Shown here one piece after another: positions 1 through 10,489 of a stretch of 24,357 nt of DNA. Source of the DNA: Saccoglossus kowalevskii. Its lineage: Eukaryota; Hemichordata; Enteropneusta; Harrimaniidae. The stretch covers positions 104,036-128,392 of the forward strand of contig NW_003126904.1 of assembly GCF_000003605.2 (NCBI RefSeq), in the 5' to 3' direction. Within the stretch, counting starts at the first letter, position 1, and every line of letters starts with the position of its first letter. The translations under genes and the position numbers were made by a program. The notes under the pieces are model-generated. The model saw only the letters and a list, made by a program, of their open reading frames with translations. It was not told the DNA's origin and did not search any database.

Positions 1-1060
1 CATGATTAGATGTAGTTAGAGGCGACTGGGACACGATTTTCTAACTGATTAACGACAAGAAAAACCAAATAAGCATAAGTCATTACTTTCATGCCATACG
101 TGTTTAGTAACGAGCTGACTGACGTATTATTAAAGGGCGGCAGTCGTGCCGCGTTCTGTTCGATATGGGACTCATAGCGACGTATACAACGCGTGTAAAA
201 TACAATGTTTATTTACCTGCGCTTTAAAATAGCACAGCTTGACACGTATTAACCCCATAGTAAAAAACGGTTCCACATAATGGCACAACATTTTTAAAAT
301 CACGATCACTATATAGTATTCATGAACATTATTATTACATAATGCCATAAAACATATGCTAAACGACAAATTGGATACAGTTACTCAAACAGTTCAGTGA
401 TATTTTCTCAGCGTTTTTTGTTAATTTGTACTATAAATTCGCTATTGTAACCATCGGCGTGTGATCTGTTTTTTCACAGTACCACGAAAGCACATTATAT
501 GGTGTCTAAAAATACCACAGAAAAATCTAACGAACAGACTGTGGTGTCAGGCATTCAATGACATGTTATACAAAACTAATTTTCTAGGCTTCTTCAGCTC
601 TTTGAATAAAACTACTCTCTAAACAACGAGAAGTATGCATGGGAAAGGTAACTTACAGGTGAATTTGGATGTAGTTGAGTATTGGTCTGGTAGGCTTTGA
701 TATGGTGGAATGGTGTGTGCTGCCACTATATACTCCCAATATTGTTGTTTTTAGGTACCAGTAAAAATACGGGAGTATACAAAATGCTAAACAACAACCA
801 AAGTCCCGGATGTTCATAGTCTCAAATTAGAACTATTGATGCCTTTTCCCATAATTTCGTCATCCCGTGGAGGCTTTCAGCAGACGATTTGTTAATTTAA
901 TTAAACAAGGCATGTTTAACGTTGATATTATTGGAAATATTATTGAAGTCGAAGACAAAGTAATATGCTGCAAGTCTGTTGTTCTTTATCCAATCACAAA
1001 TTGAACTGTTATAGACATGTATTACTAGATACATAATATGTCAAATTGGATATTCAAATT
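1..1060. other. AT-rich noncoding DNA
   Basis: No reading frame here resembles a known protein and no splice-bounded exon is evident. The transporter's missing 5' exons (the family's first helix normally carries a DGGWGW-like motif) were looked for and not found. The only structured items are a TTAA-flanked transposon end at 130-180 and a short inverted pair, TATACTCCC near 727 and GGGAGTATA near 772, about 35 bases apart. That pair is too short to interpret. Confidence 0.6.
130..180 (+). mobile_element. Solo left end of a TTAA-type MITE
   Basis: TTAA at 130-133 is followed by AGGGCGGCAGTCGTGCCGCG and then GATATGGGACTCAT. The same pattern (TTAA, AGGGCGGTATTCGTTGCGC, GATATATGGGTCTCAT) forms the left end of the complete element at 22972-23269. 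No matching right end (CCCCT followed by TTAA) is seen in the next kilobase, so this appears to be a truncated or heavily diverged copy. It belongs with piggyBac-like nonautonomous elements by its TTAA target; the family assignment is inferred. Confidence 0.45.
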
Positions 1061-1064
1061 ACTG

Positions 1065-1870
1065 GTCAAATTGTTTCTGAATGAATTTGTTGTGTGAAGT
1101 CAGTATCAAAGGCGTGTGTCACCTTAATTGTTTTGTTATTTAAAAATGACAATGTTTCATGACAGAAGAATAAGACATAATTTTAATGAGAACGAACGTA
1201 GGTCAAACAAGGACGTGTAACAAGTGTATTTTTGAAATTATTCAACTTTCATTTTTTTTAAAGTTTACTTACTTATTGGTTGTACGAGCTGTTGTGAGGA
1301 AATTTCCGTGAATTTTATTTTCGACCAGGTTACTCATTAAATGATCTATGTATATTTTTTTATTTTTATAGTTTTTATTATTTTGATTATGAACATTTAA
1401 TACAATCTTTGCATGATATTTCTGCAAAATAAACACAGACGTGTATTATGACGAATGTGCTAATGAGACTGTACATTGTATCACAGGTATAATTGTTGTA
1501 TACAAATAAGAAGATTGGCAGAAGTAAACCATCTTTGATTCGATTGTAAAAAAATGTCTTGGACTTGTATCCTCACATGTATAATATAAGGACCAAATTG
1601 ACCTTTCCATTAAACATCACATCTGTGAAACAATATACATCATCGGCATGTCACTGTGAAAAAACCGTTCATACATTGACCCTAATATGCTGTCATTCTT
1701 CAAAGCATTCTCAACTTGTGTTTACAAAACAGTTCATAAAATGTAGAAAAATTAACATAAATTGAATGTATATTGCACGTGAGTGACGTCACAATAGAAC
1801 ATCTTTAATTGTGATAAAAGTATATTTCAATCTTGTGTTTAAATCACTTCCCCGGTAATACATCTCTTAT
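1065..1870 (+). repeat. Tandem AT-rich repeat, unit 1
   Basis: This stretch aligns in order with 1897-2830. Shared anchors are 'gtttctgaatg', 'ggcgtgtgtca', 'gtacgag.tgtt.tgagga', 'gaacatttaatacaatct', 'cttgga.ttgtatcctcac' and, near the end, 'gtgacgtcacaatagaacat' (TGACGTCA at 1784-1791) followed by 'ttcaatcttgtgt'. Spacing between equivalent TGACGTCA sites is 954 bases. The many substitutions and small indels suggest an old duplication. No coding potential is evident. An inverted partial copy lies at 4862-5040. Confidence 0.7.
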
Positions 1871-1896
1871 ATGTATGTCTGTGTCTTCCAGGCAAC

Positions 1897-2830
1897 TTGT
1901 TTCTGAATGTTATGAAATTTCCTGTGTGTGGTCAGTAATTGAGAGTGAATAATAGACTCATATTTCACATATTTACGTAATATTTGTATCCAAACGAAAG
2001 TGCAGTATCATAGGCGTGTGTCAACGTAATTGCTATGGTGTTACCAAAAGACACTCTTTCTAACAATGTTTTCATGGTACAATTTAAATGGAACGGACAT
2101 CAACGTGTGACTAACATACATAGTATTTATCAGTGTCAGTTAATGTTTACTCACACTCATAGTCCTAATATTTTGTACGAGATGTTATGAGGAAATGAAT
2201 GAATTTCTTTACGACCAGACTCACTCATGTTATAATATATGTCCTATGCACGTTTCTTTTCATTAACTGTTTTTTTTTTAATTAATTTTATGTTTTTGAT
2301 TAAGAACATTTAATACAATCTCGTCTTTGATCAAATCATAAAATAATTCATTACATGCCAGATGACCAGCAATCAAATCACAAAACAAACAGTCATGTAT
2401 TCATCTATGACACATGTGCTTAATATCAATGAAAACGGAACATAGGTGAAAGATATTAAGTAGTAGGGCAAAAATAGAAAAAAAGCTGCCAGTGAACCAT
2501 CTTTGACCCGATTGTGAAACTGTTATGTACATGTATCCAATCCTATGAGTAATTTAAAGAAAAATATGTCACCAATATAGTTGATCGCAATACTATATGT
2601 ATCAAATTTCAACAAAAAAACGACAAAGCATGTCCAGGATACAACATTTTCAACAAAAAAATATGTAAAACAAATTATCTTGGACATGTATCCTCACGTG
2701 TATAATGCAATGAACAGAAAATGAATACACGCGTGCGTGACGTCACAATAGAACATTTTTAATCGTGATAAATATGTAGTTCAATCTTGTGTATGAATCT
2801 CTGCCACGGTTGTACGTGTCTTAAAAACAT
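1897..2830 (+). repeat. Tandem AT-rich repeat, unit 2
   Basis: Second copy of the unit at 1065-1870, same orientation, with TGACGTCA at 2738-2745. It has the same closing run 'cacaatagaacat.tttaat.gtgataaa' followed by 'ttcaatcttgtgt'. It lies directly upstream of the transporter-like exon, inside what would be that gene's upstream intron. TGACGTCA is the consensus cAMP-response element, but a palindromic 8-mer in a repeat is not evidence of function. Confidence 0.7.
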
Positions 2831-3297
2831 TATTTCTGTGTCTTCTTGCTTTGCACATTGTAGCTGCATGTAATGTCGAACATCAATCCTGGGAAAATAA
2901 TTTAGTTAATTCAGTGTATTGTTATTGCGTACGTAAAATTAAACGATTTACTCTCAAAATTGATTTGGAAGTTTCGTCAACGATTATATGTTACTCAGGA
3001 CAAATAAAAAACAAATTACAATAAGCTTGTATGTAAATTATATTCTTTGTGACAAAATACTAAAATATAATTGTACATTTAAAAGGGGAGGTAGAGCCTA
3101 ACTTACATAGTACATCGAATTGCATCAAATCATAATTCTAAAACAAACACACGCCCAGAGCTGTGGCACAGTGAATTTAAATGTGCATTTTCACAAGATA
3201 AAGCTTAACAATAGAAATTATCTAAAAACATCTAAAAATATATAGCGGCACGTAATTCATTTCCATTTTTCATCTGCTGATATTTATCTGTTTTCAG
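2831..3297. other. AT-rich presumed intron, 3' part
   Basis: No coding signal is visible. The stretch ends in a pyrimidine-rich run and CAG at 3295-3297, a good splice acceptor for the transporter-like exon that starts at 3298. Confidence 0.5.
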
Positions 3298-4911
3298 GTC
3301 TTGGGAGTGGCCTAATTTAAGACCCAAGTATTGTGATTGTTGGTCAGCATATTCAAAAACGACATGCACTTGCTAACGGAATAAGTTACGCTGGAGCTGC
3401 TCTCGGGATGATTGTTTTTCCCCTATATATCAACATTTGATTGCAGAATATGGCTGGAGAGGAGCACTCATGATTGTTTTCGCTATAAACATGAATAATC
3501 TTGTCTGTGGAATGTTGATGAGATCACCACCAAAAGTTGATAACATGGGTCCTAACAATGAAGACGTACATTTCGAGACTGACAACATGTATTCACAGCA
3601 AAAACATTTACCAATCATTTCCCAGAATCGAAAACTAGGACAATCAGGATATTCATAAAACAATCACGAATTTACAATGTGCTCGACACGAACCTCTCCT
3701 ACCAAAACTCGTCTTTTTGCGTTCTGTGCATATCAGTGCTTTTCATGGGGATTGCACATCTATTAACTCTTGTCCATTATGTCAACAATGCCGTTACTAT
3801 GGGTATTCCGAAAATGAATGCATCAATACTGATGTCAATGATCGGCCTTAGTTCTTTTGTTGGAAGATGTACACATAGATTGTTGGCGAATTTAAGATAT
3901 GTCCCTCCTAAGTTAGTGTATGTGTTCAACACAACAGTGGAAGGAACTGTGTTGATGCTTCTTCCACTCACGAAAGGAAACTATAATTATATGGCAATTA
4001 TCAGCTTATTGTTTAGATTGTGCAATGTAACTTACTTTCCCCTTGCTGCCGTATGTGTGAAACAATCCGTGGGTGTCGATAGTTTTCCAAAAGCCTTTGG
4101 GTGGTTTCTGTTATGTCTTGGTACTGGAATAAGTTTAGATCCTTATCTTGGAGGTATGTGTAAAATAAATTAATTCTTACAGGTTGTGTGTTTTTCAACA
4201 TATTTATATAAAATTTACTGATAGACATGTGTTACCACAATAATACATATAGTATATTTTTAACATACAAGTGTAGTTGTACCTTCACTTAAGATATAGG
4301 AAAATAAATTTTACAAACTTTTGATAATTCGACAATATTAATTATAAAAAGGGCGTTGGTTATTGACCAATAAAAGAAAATGCTGCTAGCAAGTAAAAAC
4401 ATGAACTGATATGATTCATACCGGAGACCACGTTATATACCATTGTGCACATCACATTTATAAAAAACAATAACCACGTTAACTTTATTAATATTAACCA
4501 ACGCAGGGTAGTGGTACATTTAAAATACAGAATACGTACAACAATGTATTAAAATGACTGGCAACAAATCTAGCCACAAATCGGAAACACTTTGGTATAA
4601 TTTATATACCAGGAGAATGTGCATTTGTTAGGCTAGATTTTATATTTATGTTAGACTTCTGTATAATTCTCGCCACTTGACAATTGTCATTATAATATTT
4701 TTTTGAAATTCTGTTTCCTCATTTTTCAGGTTTGATGATCGACGTTACCTACAATTATGATGTATCATTTCTGGTTGCTGGTGGATGTCTATTGTCATCA
4801 GGGAGTATCTTGGGTGCTAAACTACTCCATAGAAGAATCAAAGCAGGAAGACACACAAATAATACATATAAGATCTGTACTACCGTGGACGTGATTCAAA
4901 CACAAGATTGA
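3298..4911 (+). pseudogene. SLC16/monocarboxylate-transporter-like gene, 3' exons
   Basis: Two exons encode about TM4 to TM12 of a major-facilitator protein of the SLC16 family. Such plasma-membrane carriers usually have 12 helices and about 450-500 residues and move lactate, pyruvate or related substrates, often with H+. Visible family marks are QKRHALANGISYAGAALG, EYGWRGALMI, GIPKMNASILMSMIGLSS.VGR, the FPKAFGWFLL block and a last helix YDVSFLVAGG. Exon 1 (3298-4153) ends in GTATGT; exon 2 (4730-4911) begins after TTTTTCAG. Both introns are phase 1. The 5' exons (TM1-3) are not seen. Oddities: in-frame TAA at 3318-3320, a frame change in the C-run at about 3420-3424, and another in the variable central loop (about 3640-3665). 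It is a pseudogene, or an intact gene with assembly errors. The substrate cannot be told. Confidence 0.8.
4154..4729 (+). other. Intron of the transporter-like gene
   Basis: A 576-base AT-rich phase 1 intron. The donor is G|GTATGT at 4154 and the acceptor TTTTTCAG ends at 4729. Joining the two sides gives a glycine codon and keeps the conserved PxxGG..DVT..YDVSF order of SLC16 helices 11-12, which supports the boundaries. No nested element is recognised inside. Confidence 0.75.
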
Positions 4912-5040
4912 AATACAATTTATATCAATTAGAGATGCTCTATTGTGACGTCACGCACGGGCATTGTGCATTAAATTTCTGCTCACTTCACTACGTGCAA
5001 TGATCTGTCATGTGCAAACAAGTTGAGAATGAAGAAAAAA
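4862..5040 (-). repeat. Inverted partial copy of the 1-3 kb repeat, overlapping the transporter stop
   Basis: Read on the reverse strand this matches about 1690-1870: 'tctcaacttgt', then 'gtgacgtcacaatagagcat' (TGACGTCA at 4946-4953), 'tttcaatcttgtgttt' and 'ggtagtac'. The match continues into the final exon of the transporter-like gene. Roughly its last 16 codons and the TGA at 4909-4911 therefore lie in repeat-related sequence. Confidence 0.7.
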
Positions 5041-7026
5041 TAAGTAAGTTTGGTTAGAGCGGACGATATGATTTTGTCAATATGGAAAATTAATATTGAT
5101 CTTTTAATATAAAATATTGTTGGTTCAGTATCATTGTCATCTGTGCCAGATCTATGTTTAATTATAAAAAACCACACTGCCAAGTTTTGGGAGATGACTT
5201 TAAAATTGGTGAAAATATATTTACAGTTACATTTATTTCTAGTCAACATGTTTCTCTGAAATTAATGATCTTGTTACAATATTTCCCAAGAATTTGACAT
5301 GCTTGGAGAGACTATAATTGTGACAACAATACCACCGGCCATGTTCATTTATATCAATGAAGTAAGAGTTTATGGATGTCATTATCAGTTTGAGTTTATT
5401 ACTCATCTGTTTAGGAGTGCCCTTGTTCACAATTATTAGGTATTATATTTTTACGGAAAGTTTGAATTACAGTAAGCACTCATATTCAAATGCATATAAG
5501 TCGAGGATTAATCATTTTTAAATAACACTTCTTCATGGGATTGTTATTATTCTTTACAAAACCTATATATATATATATGTTTTTTAAACAAAATACAGAA
5601 ACTTACCTTATTAATGTTCATATTTAGTAATGAATATTCACTTGATTATGTGATGTGTTTGTTGTATATTATCACTACAGTGGAATACTGCGAAGTGCGG
5701 AACACATCATTTGATATATTTTTTTTATTCACACTTTCCAAAATATATTTCGAGTGCAGATAATGTGTATTAACAATAATTGTGTTACAATATTATCAGT
5801 GGAAACATATTTCAAAAAGCAATTTTCAATTTAGATTGCAGTTTGCTTGAAATCGCTTTTCAAAGTGATGCGATGATAAACACTTTCAAATGTATAGTGA
5901 ATTCTGGTGAAAAACTCATTTCAAAACCTGTGTTCAGTGAAATTACTTACAAAGTGTCATGATGGTAAACACTTTGTAAAACATGTCCTCGGTTGAGATG
6001 CTATTCCATGGTCATAAAAATAATGTGTATTTAAGAATTAGTGTTGTGATAATAAACACTGTACAATCAAAACCCTGACCACAAGTGTTTCCATCATATA
6101 CACTTAATTATGCAAACTTTGAATTTTTTAAAAATAGGATAGGCTTTATACACTTTAAACATTACCCCAAAACAGTAAAACTGTAGTGTTGTAATACAAG
6201 TTATTTTCAATTTTAAGAAAAAAAAACTTGATAACTGATGAAGTATTTGAATTTAATATAGTAGCACCATCATAATACATGAACTTGAGACTATTCACTG
6301 AATAATGTAATGTCGTGACCGTACTTACGAGCTCCCAGTTCGAGTACCAGATTATATTTTTTTCCTCCACATTTTGTTCAGTTCTGCTTGGATTTCACTG
6401 ATTGCATTATTCCATAAATATTCTAGCAGTAAACGCTTTAATTACACACTTATGTCCCGAAAAACACAGTGTGTTTTTATGTGTTTATAATCTGCTATAT
6501 TTTTCATCAAAGTGTTTTAATTATTCAGACAATCACTTTTCCAAAAGTACCAAAACACAAATGTTTTGATATTAAATACAGATGTTATATAATATAATTC
6601 ACGTTAAACAGTGTGATTCGATAATTAAAACAGTGTGTTTTCATGAAAAACATGAAAGTGCTCCAATGATTTCATAATAGGGACAAAAATGTGTCAAATT
6701 TTAAAACATATGGATTTACAGTGCATTTACGATGCACGTAAATGCGTTTTTTTTCATTGTATTGTTTGTCTGCCCTTTACTGCAAAATATGGTCATCTGC
6801 ATGTCTTATTTCATGCTTGCAAATACAATTGAAATATACAAATGAAAAGTTCACATTCAAACAGAGAATCAGTCAGATTTACAATCTAGAGGTTTCGAAC
6901 ATTTTGTTTCTAAAAACAGTTGTTTGTAGACACATCATAGCTTGCATAACAATGTATGCATTTACCCGGAGTTAAAGTTTAACAATAGAGCTCACACTGA
7001 ATAGAGTGTTACTCTACTGTTGACTC
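5041..7026. other. AT-rich DNA without recognisable genes
   Basis: Nothing resembling a known protein, RNA gene or complete transposon was found. There is a short (TA)n run at 5564-5578. A loosely recurring 'aaacacttt.aaa' word appears between 5870 and 6150 and 'acacagtgtgttttt'-like words between 6460 and 6650, suggesting decayed repeat material. Short open frames here look like chance. Confidence 0.5.
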
Positions 7027-7335
7027 GTGCTGATGAAATGTATTTTGCTTTATTTAGCTATTATGATTTATCTGAGTTTTGGATTTCATGTATTAAAATC
7101 AATGACATGGTCCGCATTGTCAAAGACAAAGTACCCATTCAGTTCAAAATTAAACAATGAAAGACGTGGACACATGGAAATTGAATGTAGCATGTTCCTA
7201 TCAATAAGAGTATTCTTATATGACAGATCATACACTCCAACTATATGTGACACTTTATATGATTCTAGTTGTAATGGGAATGTTCCTTCAAATGTGCATA
7301 ATGATCTCAGAGTAAAAATCGTATCTGAATTCTGA
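7027..7335 (+). CDS. Unidentified 102-codon reading frame
   Basis: The frame begins with hydrophobic residues (LLYLAIMIYLSFGF) that could serve as a signal peptide or single membrane anchor. A Ser/Asn-rich hydrophilic remainder with four cysteines follows. I do not recognise the protein. The opening codon is CTG, with an in-frame ATG three codons on (7036). No splice sites, neighbours or repeated copies support it. In AT-rich DNA a frame of this length can arise by chance, so it may not be a gene. Confidence 0.15.
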   Translation: MLMKCILLYLAIMIYLSFGFHVLKSMTWSALSKTKYPFSSKLNNERRGHMEIECSMFLSIRVFLYDRSYTPTICDTLYDSSCNGNVPSNVHNDLRVKIVSEF

Positions 7336-7650
7336 AATGCAATTTAGAAGCACCGCCTAAAATAAGGTGAAGACTTCACTGGTGTTACATAACAGTATTC
7401 CAGAAAGTAATAAACTTACAATGAAGCTCACACGTGTCAAATGACATACACATGTGCACTGGAAGTCCGTAAGGGGTTAACCACTTGAATTCATAGTATG
7501 GTATGTGTTAAGTGTTAATTATATTCGATTTTAATAGACGCATACACATGGGATATATTGATTAATATTAACGATTTGTTGGATATGTAATCAAAACCGA
7601 GTGATTGCAACTCAATATCGACATTTTAAATCCTTATCTAGTTGTCTGTG
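7336..7650. other. AT-rich flank before the DIRS element
   Basis: No gene is seen. Composition changes sharply at about 7600-7680 from AT-rich to balanced or GC-leaning, with a poly-C run near 7685. This is taken as the approximate 5' edge of the element that follows. Confidence 0.4.
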
Positions 7651-10280
7651 ATTTAATAATCGATCCTAGTGACCCGATGTTAACCCCCCCCCCCACCCTC
7701 GATCCTGAAACAGTCACTCTCGCTAGGACTGTCACTTCCAGGATCCAGAGTCCTGCATTCGGTATTGCTATACGTAGGGGGGAACGCACAGACGGTGTTG
7801 ATGGGCGGACTTTGGTTCCCCGAAGGATAGAGGCCTAAGGATAGGTCAATTTTATGCTCAACCTTTTCTGCTGGATCAAGCGCTATCCGATCGAGCAGAG
7901 TTTGGAGTCAAATCTCGGACCCGATCGGATCCTTCAGTTTCTTCCCCGACCCCAGTTCCAAAAAAATATTTGGTTCGGTGGGACGTTCATGGAATATTCC
8001 GACCAGTTAGTCGGAAACAATCCATGCACTAAGAGTAGAGTGGTGACTTTGAGTTGTGGCAAGCCCACTGGAACGAATTGTTTTGCGCCGCCAGCACTCT
8101 GAAGTCTCAATGGCAGAATGCACCAGCCTCCTAGACCACACGGCTAAGAGGGATATCCTGTAGTGTCATTTGGCTCTCTCTCGTGGCAGGGGCTGCCTCT
8201 GTACAGCGGAATGCGATTTTGGCTGTTTTAACTGGGTGCACCACCGCTTCAATTACGCAGGCTGGACCAACCCACCCTTTTCTTTTTTGGGGATGGAAGG
8301 AGCAGTGTCGGTGCTTCGGGATCCCGCTGACCAGTTTGTACAGTTGAGACCCGCGAGCCAATTTGGCTTCTGCCAAGCGCAAGCGGTAAGGACCCCAGGA
8401 AGAAGAGACTAGATGGTACCCCCCTCTTCCTCAGGGGTCACCTACCCAGCTCTCAGGGGAAGAAGGTTTGATGCTTCCGCTTGCGACAAGGGGTCGGGCA
8501 TATGTTCAGGCATATGTTCGGCAAGGGGTCGGGCATATGTTCGGCAGAAGGCAGAGTCTTAACCTATTGACTTCTACAGGCCTTGCAGGGTCTCACCTTG
8601 GTGGAGGAGAGATCACCCAGATGTGGAACCGCCGAACCCACACATCTCTGTCGCACTGATTGTGCCAGTGTATTCCAGTTCGGAGGCAGCGGGTAACCGA
8701 TACCAGGACTCTCCAGGTGGTGATACATGGTTACAAGTTCCCGCTGCAATCTCCATCCCCCTGGAACCAGCCCCTGTTCGCGGCACTACCAGGGGACCAC
8801 TGCTGTGCTGGCTGTGCCCCATTCTAGACTTAAGCAGACTAAATCTGTATGAGCTTCCTAGAAACGCCGAGCACCATAATATTCTCCGTGCTCTGTTTCT
8901 ACTGGTTATCCTTGCTAGATTTGAGCGATACTTACCTGCACATACCAATAGACCCAGTGAGTCAGCCACTCCCTCAATTCGCCCAGTTGCGCAAGTAGTC
9001 AAGCGCGAGGTGCTCCCCTTCAGGTTTTGAATTATACATATTCACCAGAGTGTGGAAACAGGTGGTGCTACTGCTGCACCGGTACACATCAACGTGTATC
9101 TAGATGGCTGGTTGTTAAACAACCCAATAAGAAGTGGTTAGTCAAACAGTAAGGCTAACATCAGATTGTCTAGACCAGTTGTGCTGCCTAGTAAATCGAG
9201 AAAGTCTCACCCTCAGCCAACACAACAGTTGGTGTTCTTGGCCAGGGAGTTGGACACAGAGGTGGGCTTGGTATGGTCACTGCAGGCCCGTTGCCTAAAC
9301 AATCTAGCCAAATGCCTAGTCAGCGTTTCTAAGAACTAATGTGGATCATCGGAATGATGTCAGCATTATAGCACACTTTTGTTGCAACACCAGGCTCTCT
9401 TACAGGAACTGGAGAGGCGAGTAACACTCTCGGACCAAGCGAGAGATGCGTTGCACTGGTGTTCGGCAATTGCCAAACTCAGGCAGGGGGTCCCCTTGGA
9501 CCCACTCGCCATGACTATGACCTATTCACTACACCTGGAACGCCAAGCTCCCGACGTACACGACACTCCTGCTGACTTCAGGCCAAGCAAGGTCTGGTTC
9601 CCACTGTTTGAAATGTTAGTCGAAACACCATCTGGACAGCGCACTGCCTTTGAGCTCAGCGGTGTAGCACTTACACGCATCATGGCTCTCAGTTGACTCA
9701 CTCAGATTTTTTCTGAGTGGGCTGCCAACGTCCTGGCCAGGGCGAACAGGGATCCCACCAGTACAGCCTATGCCTCGAATATGCATACAGTGATTGGTGT
9801 AGTGGTGTAGTCCATGCCATCCCTTTGTTGCCCAGACAGCTGACTTTTCGTCCATTGTTTGAACGAAATGAACTTGTCATTTCAGCGATTGTTGGCTATA
9901 GGTCAGCCTTGTCACCCACCATTGGGATTCTCTGGGGACGAAGCTAGCCGGTTGACCTACCATTAGGAGACTGTTTACTGTTTAATCAGAGGCCTAGACC
10001 CCGAACAAGGGAACCAACAATTGAACTTACCGGTTGTGTTGGCCGCTCTAAGCAGACTGCCCTTTCAACTTCTCCGATCAGCACCACTCAAAGTTTTGAC
10101 GTGGAAAACAGTCTGCCTACTCACCCTCGCCTCAGGTAGGCATCAGTTTGAACTAGGGGCCCTGTTCTTGTCGGCCGATTGTGTCGCCTTTATGGACAAT
10201 CAAGTCATTATAAAAACACAAATCGGGTTTCTCAGCAGGAAGCAAATCCCAGGACGCGATCCACAACCAATCGTTATTCC
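7650..10280 (+). mobile_element. DIRS-type (tyrosine recombinase) retrotransposon fossil, broken
   Basis: Parts in order are a presumed gag-like region (about 7650-8700, not firmly recognised), reverse transcriptase (about 8800-9330), RNase H-like region (about 9370-9700) and a tyrosine recombinase (about 9700-10280). RT landmarks are an LDLSRLN block and a YLDGWLLNN block near 9100, which corresponds to the LDDWLL palm motif of DIRS elements. The recombinase region shows LKVLTWKTVCLLTLASG and PQPIVIPV, both typical of DIRS integrases. It is clearly broken, with several interruptions, and cannot be dated because terminal repeats were not identified. The balanced base composition contrasts with the AT-rich surroundings and points to insertion from an external lineage of elements. 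Confidence 0.75.
8470..8545 (+). repeat. Short tandem duplication inside the DIRS fossil
   Basis: The words 'ggggtcgggcatatgttc' and 'ggcatatgttcgg' occur twice within about 75 bases, a local tandem duplication with a period near 35. It is probably replication slippage after insertion. Confidence 0.5.
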
Positions 10281-10354
10281 TGTAATAACTGACAAGGAGG
10301 CAGCACCTGAATTTTTTCTTGAGGATAGTGAGATACAACTGCTCCACAGACTCT

Positions 10355-10477
10355 CACAGTCTCAGATGTACCTGCAGAAAGCACAACCTTGAATGTTCTG
10401 CAGTTTGTGGTCAATGTCAAGGATCTGGATGCACAGATGTAGTACAGATATTTGATGAAGATAGTGATGACGATTAG
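10355..10477 (+). CDS. Cysteine-rich C-terminal reading frame with acidic tail
   Basis: The frame runs LRCTCRKHNLEC, then CGQCQGSGC, and closes with an acidic tail FDEDSDDD and TAG (10475-10477). The regular C-x-C ... C-x3-C-x2-C-x4-C spacing looks like a small metal-binding module resembling CXC/tesmin-type cysteine repeats. I believe similar tails end many repeat-associated proteins in invertebrate genomes, but this is from memory. It directly follows the DIRS recombinase region and is in another frame. It may be the 3' end of a different element that abuts or was joined to it. Its function is unknown, and it is probably not a free-standing gene. Confidence 0.4.
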   Translation, partial: HSLRCTCRKHNLECSAVCGQCQGSGCTDVVQIFDEDSDDD

Positions 10478-10489
10478 CAATTTCATTAA

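Noticed and set aside
727-781. TATACTCCC / GGGAGTATA as a transposon end pair
   Set aside because: Only nine bases pair, there is no target duplication and no second copy.
1559-1765. 68-codon frame in the AT-rich repeat
   Set aside because: It is not preserved in the second repeat unit, so it is not under coding constraint.
3430-3663. Reverse-strand open frame over the transporter exon
   Set aside because: It is a shadow of the + strand exon, which has clear family similarity and splice sites.
5564-5578. (TA)n run as a regulatory TATA cluster
   Set aside because: A short microsatellite in AT-rich DNA with no adjacent gene; nothing supports a promoter.
6325-6350. Possible pol III B box (GTTCGAGTACC) of a tRNA-derived SINE
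   Set aside because: No A box at proper distance, no tail or target duplication, and no second copy was seen.
8613-9030. Overlapping frames of about 130 codons on both strands as host genes
   Set aside because: They lie inside the DIRS fossil; the forward frame carries its RT similarity and the reverse is its shadow.
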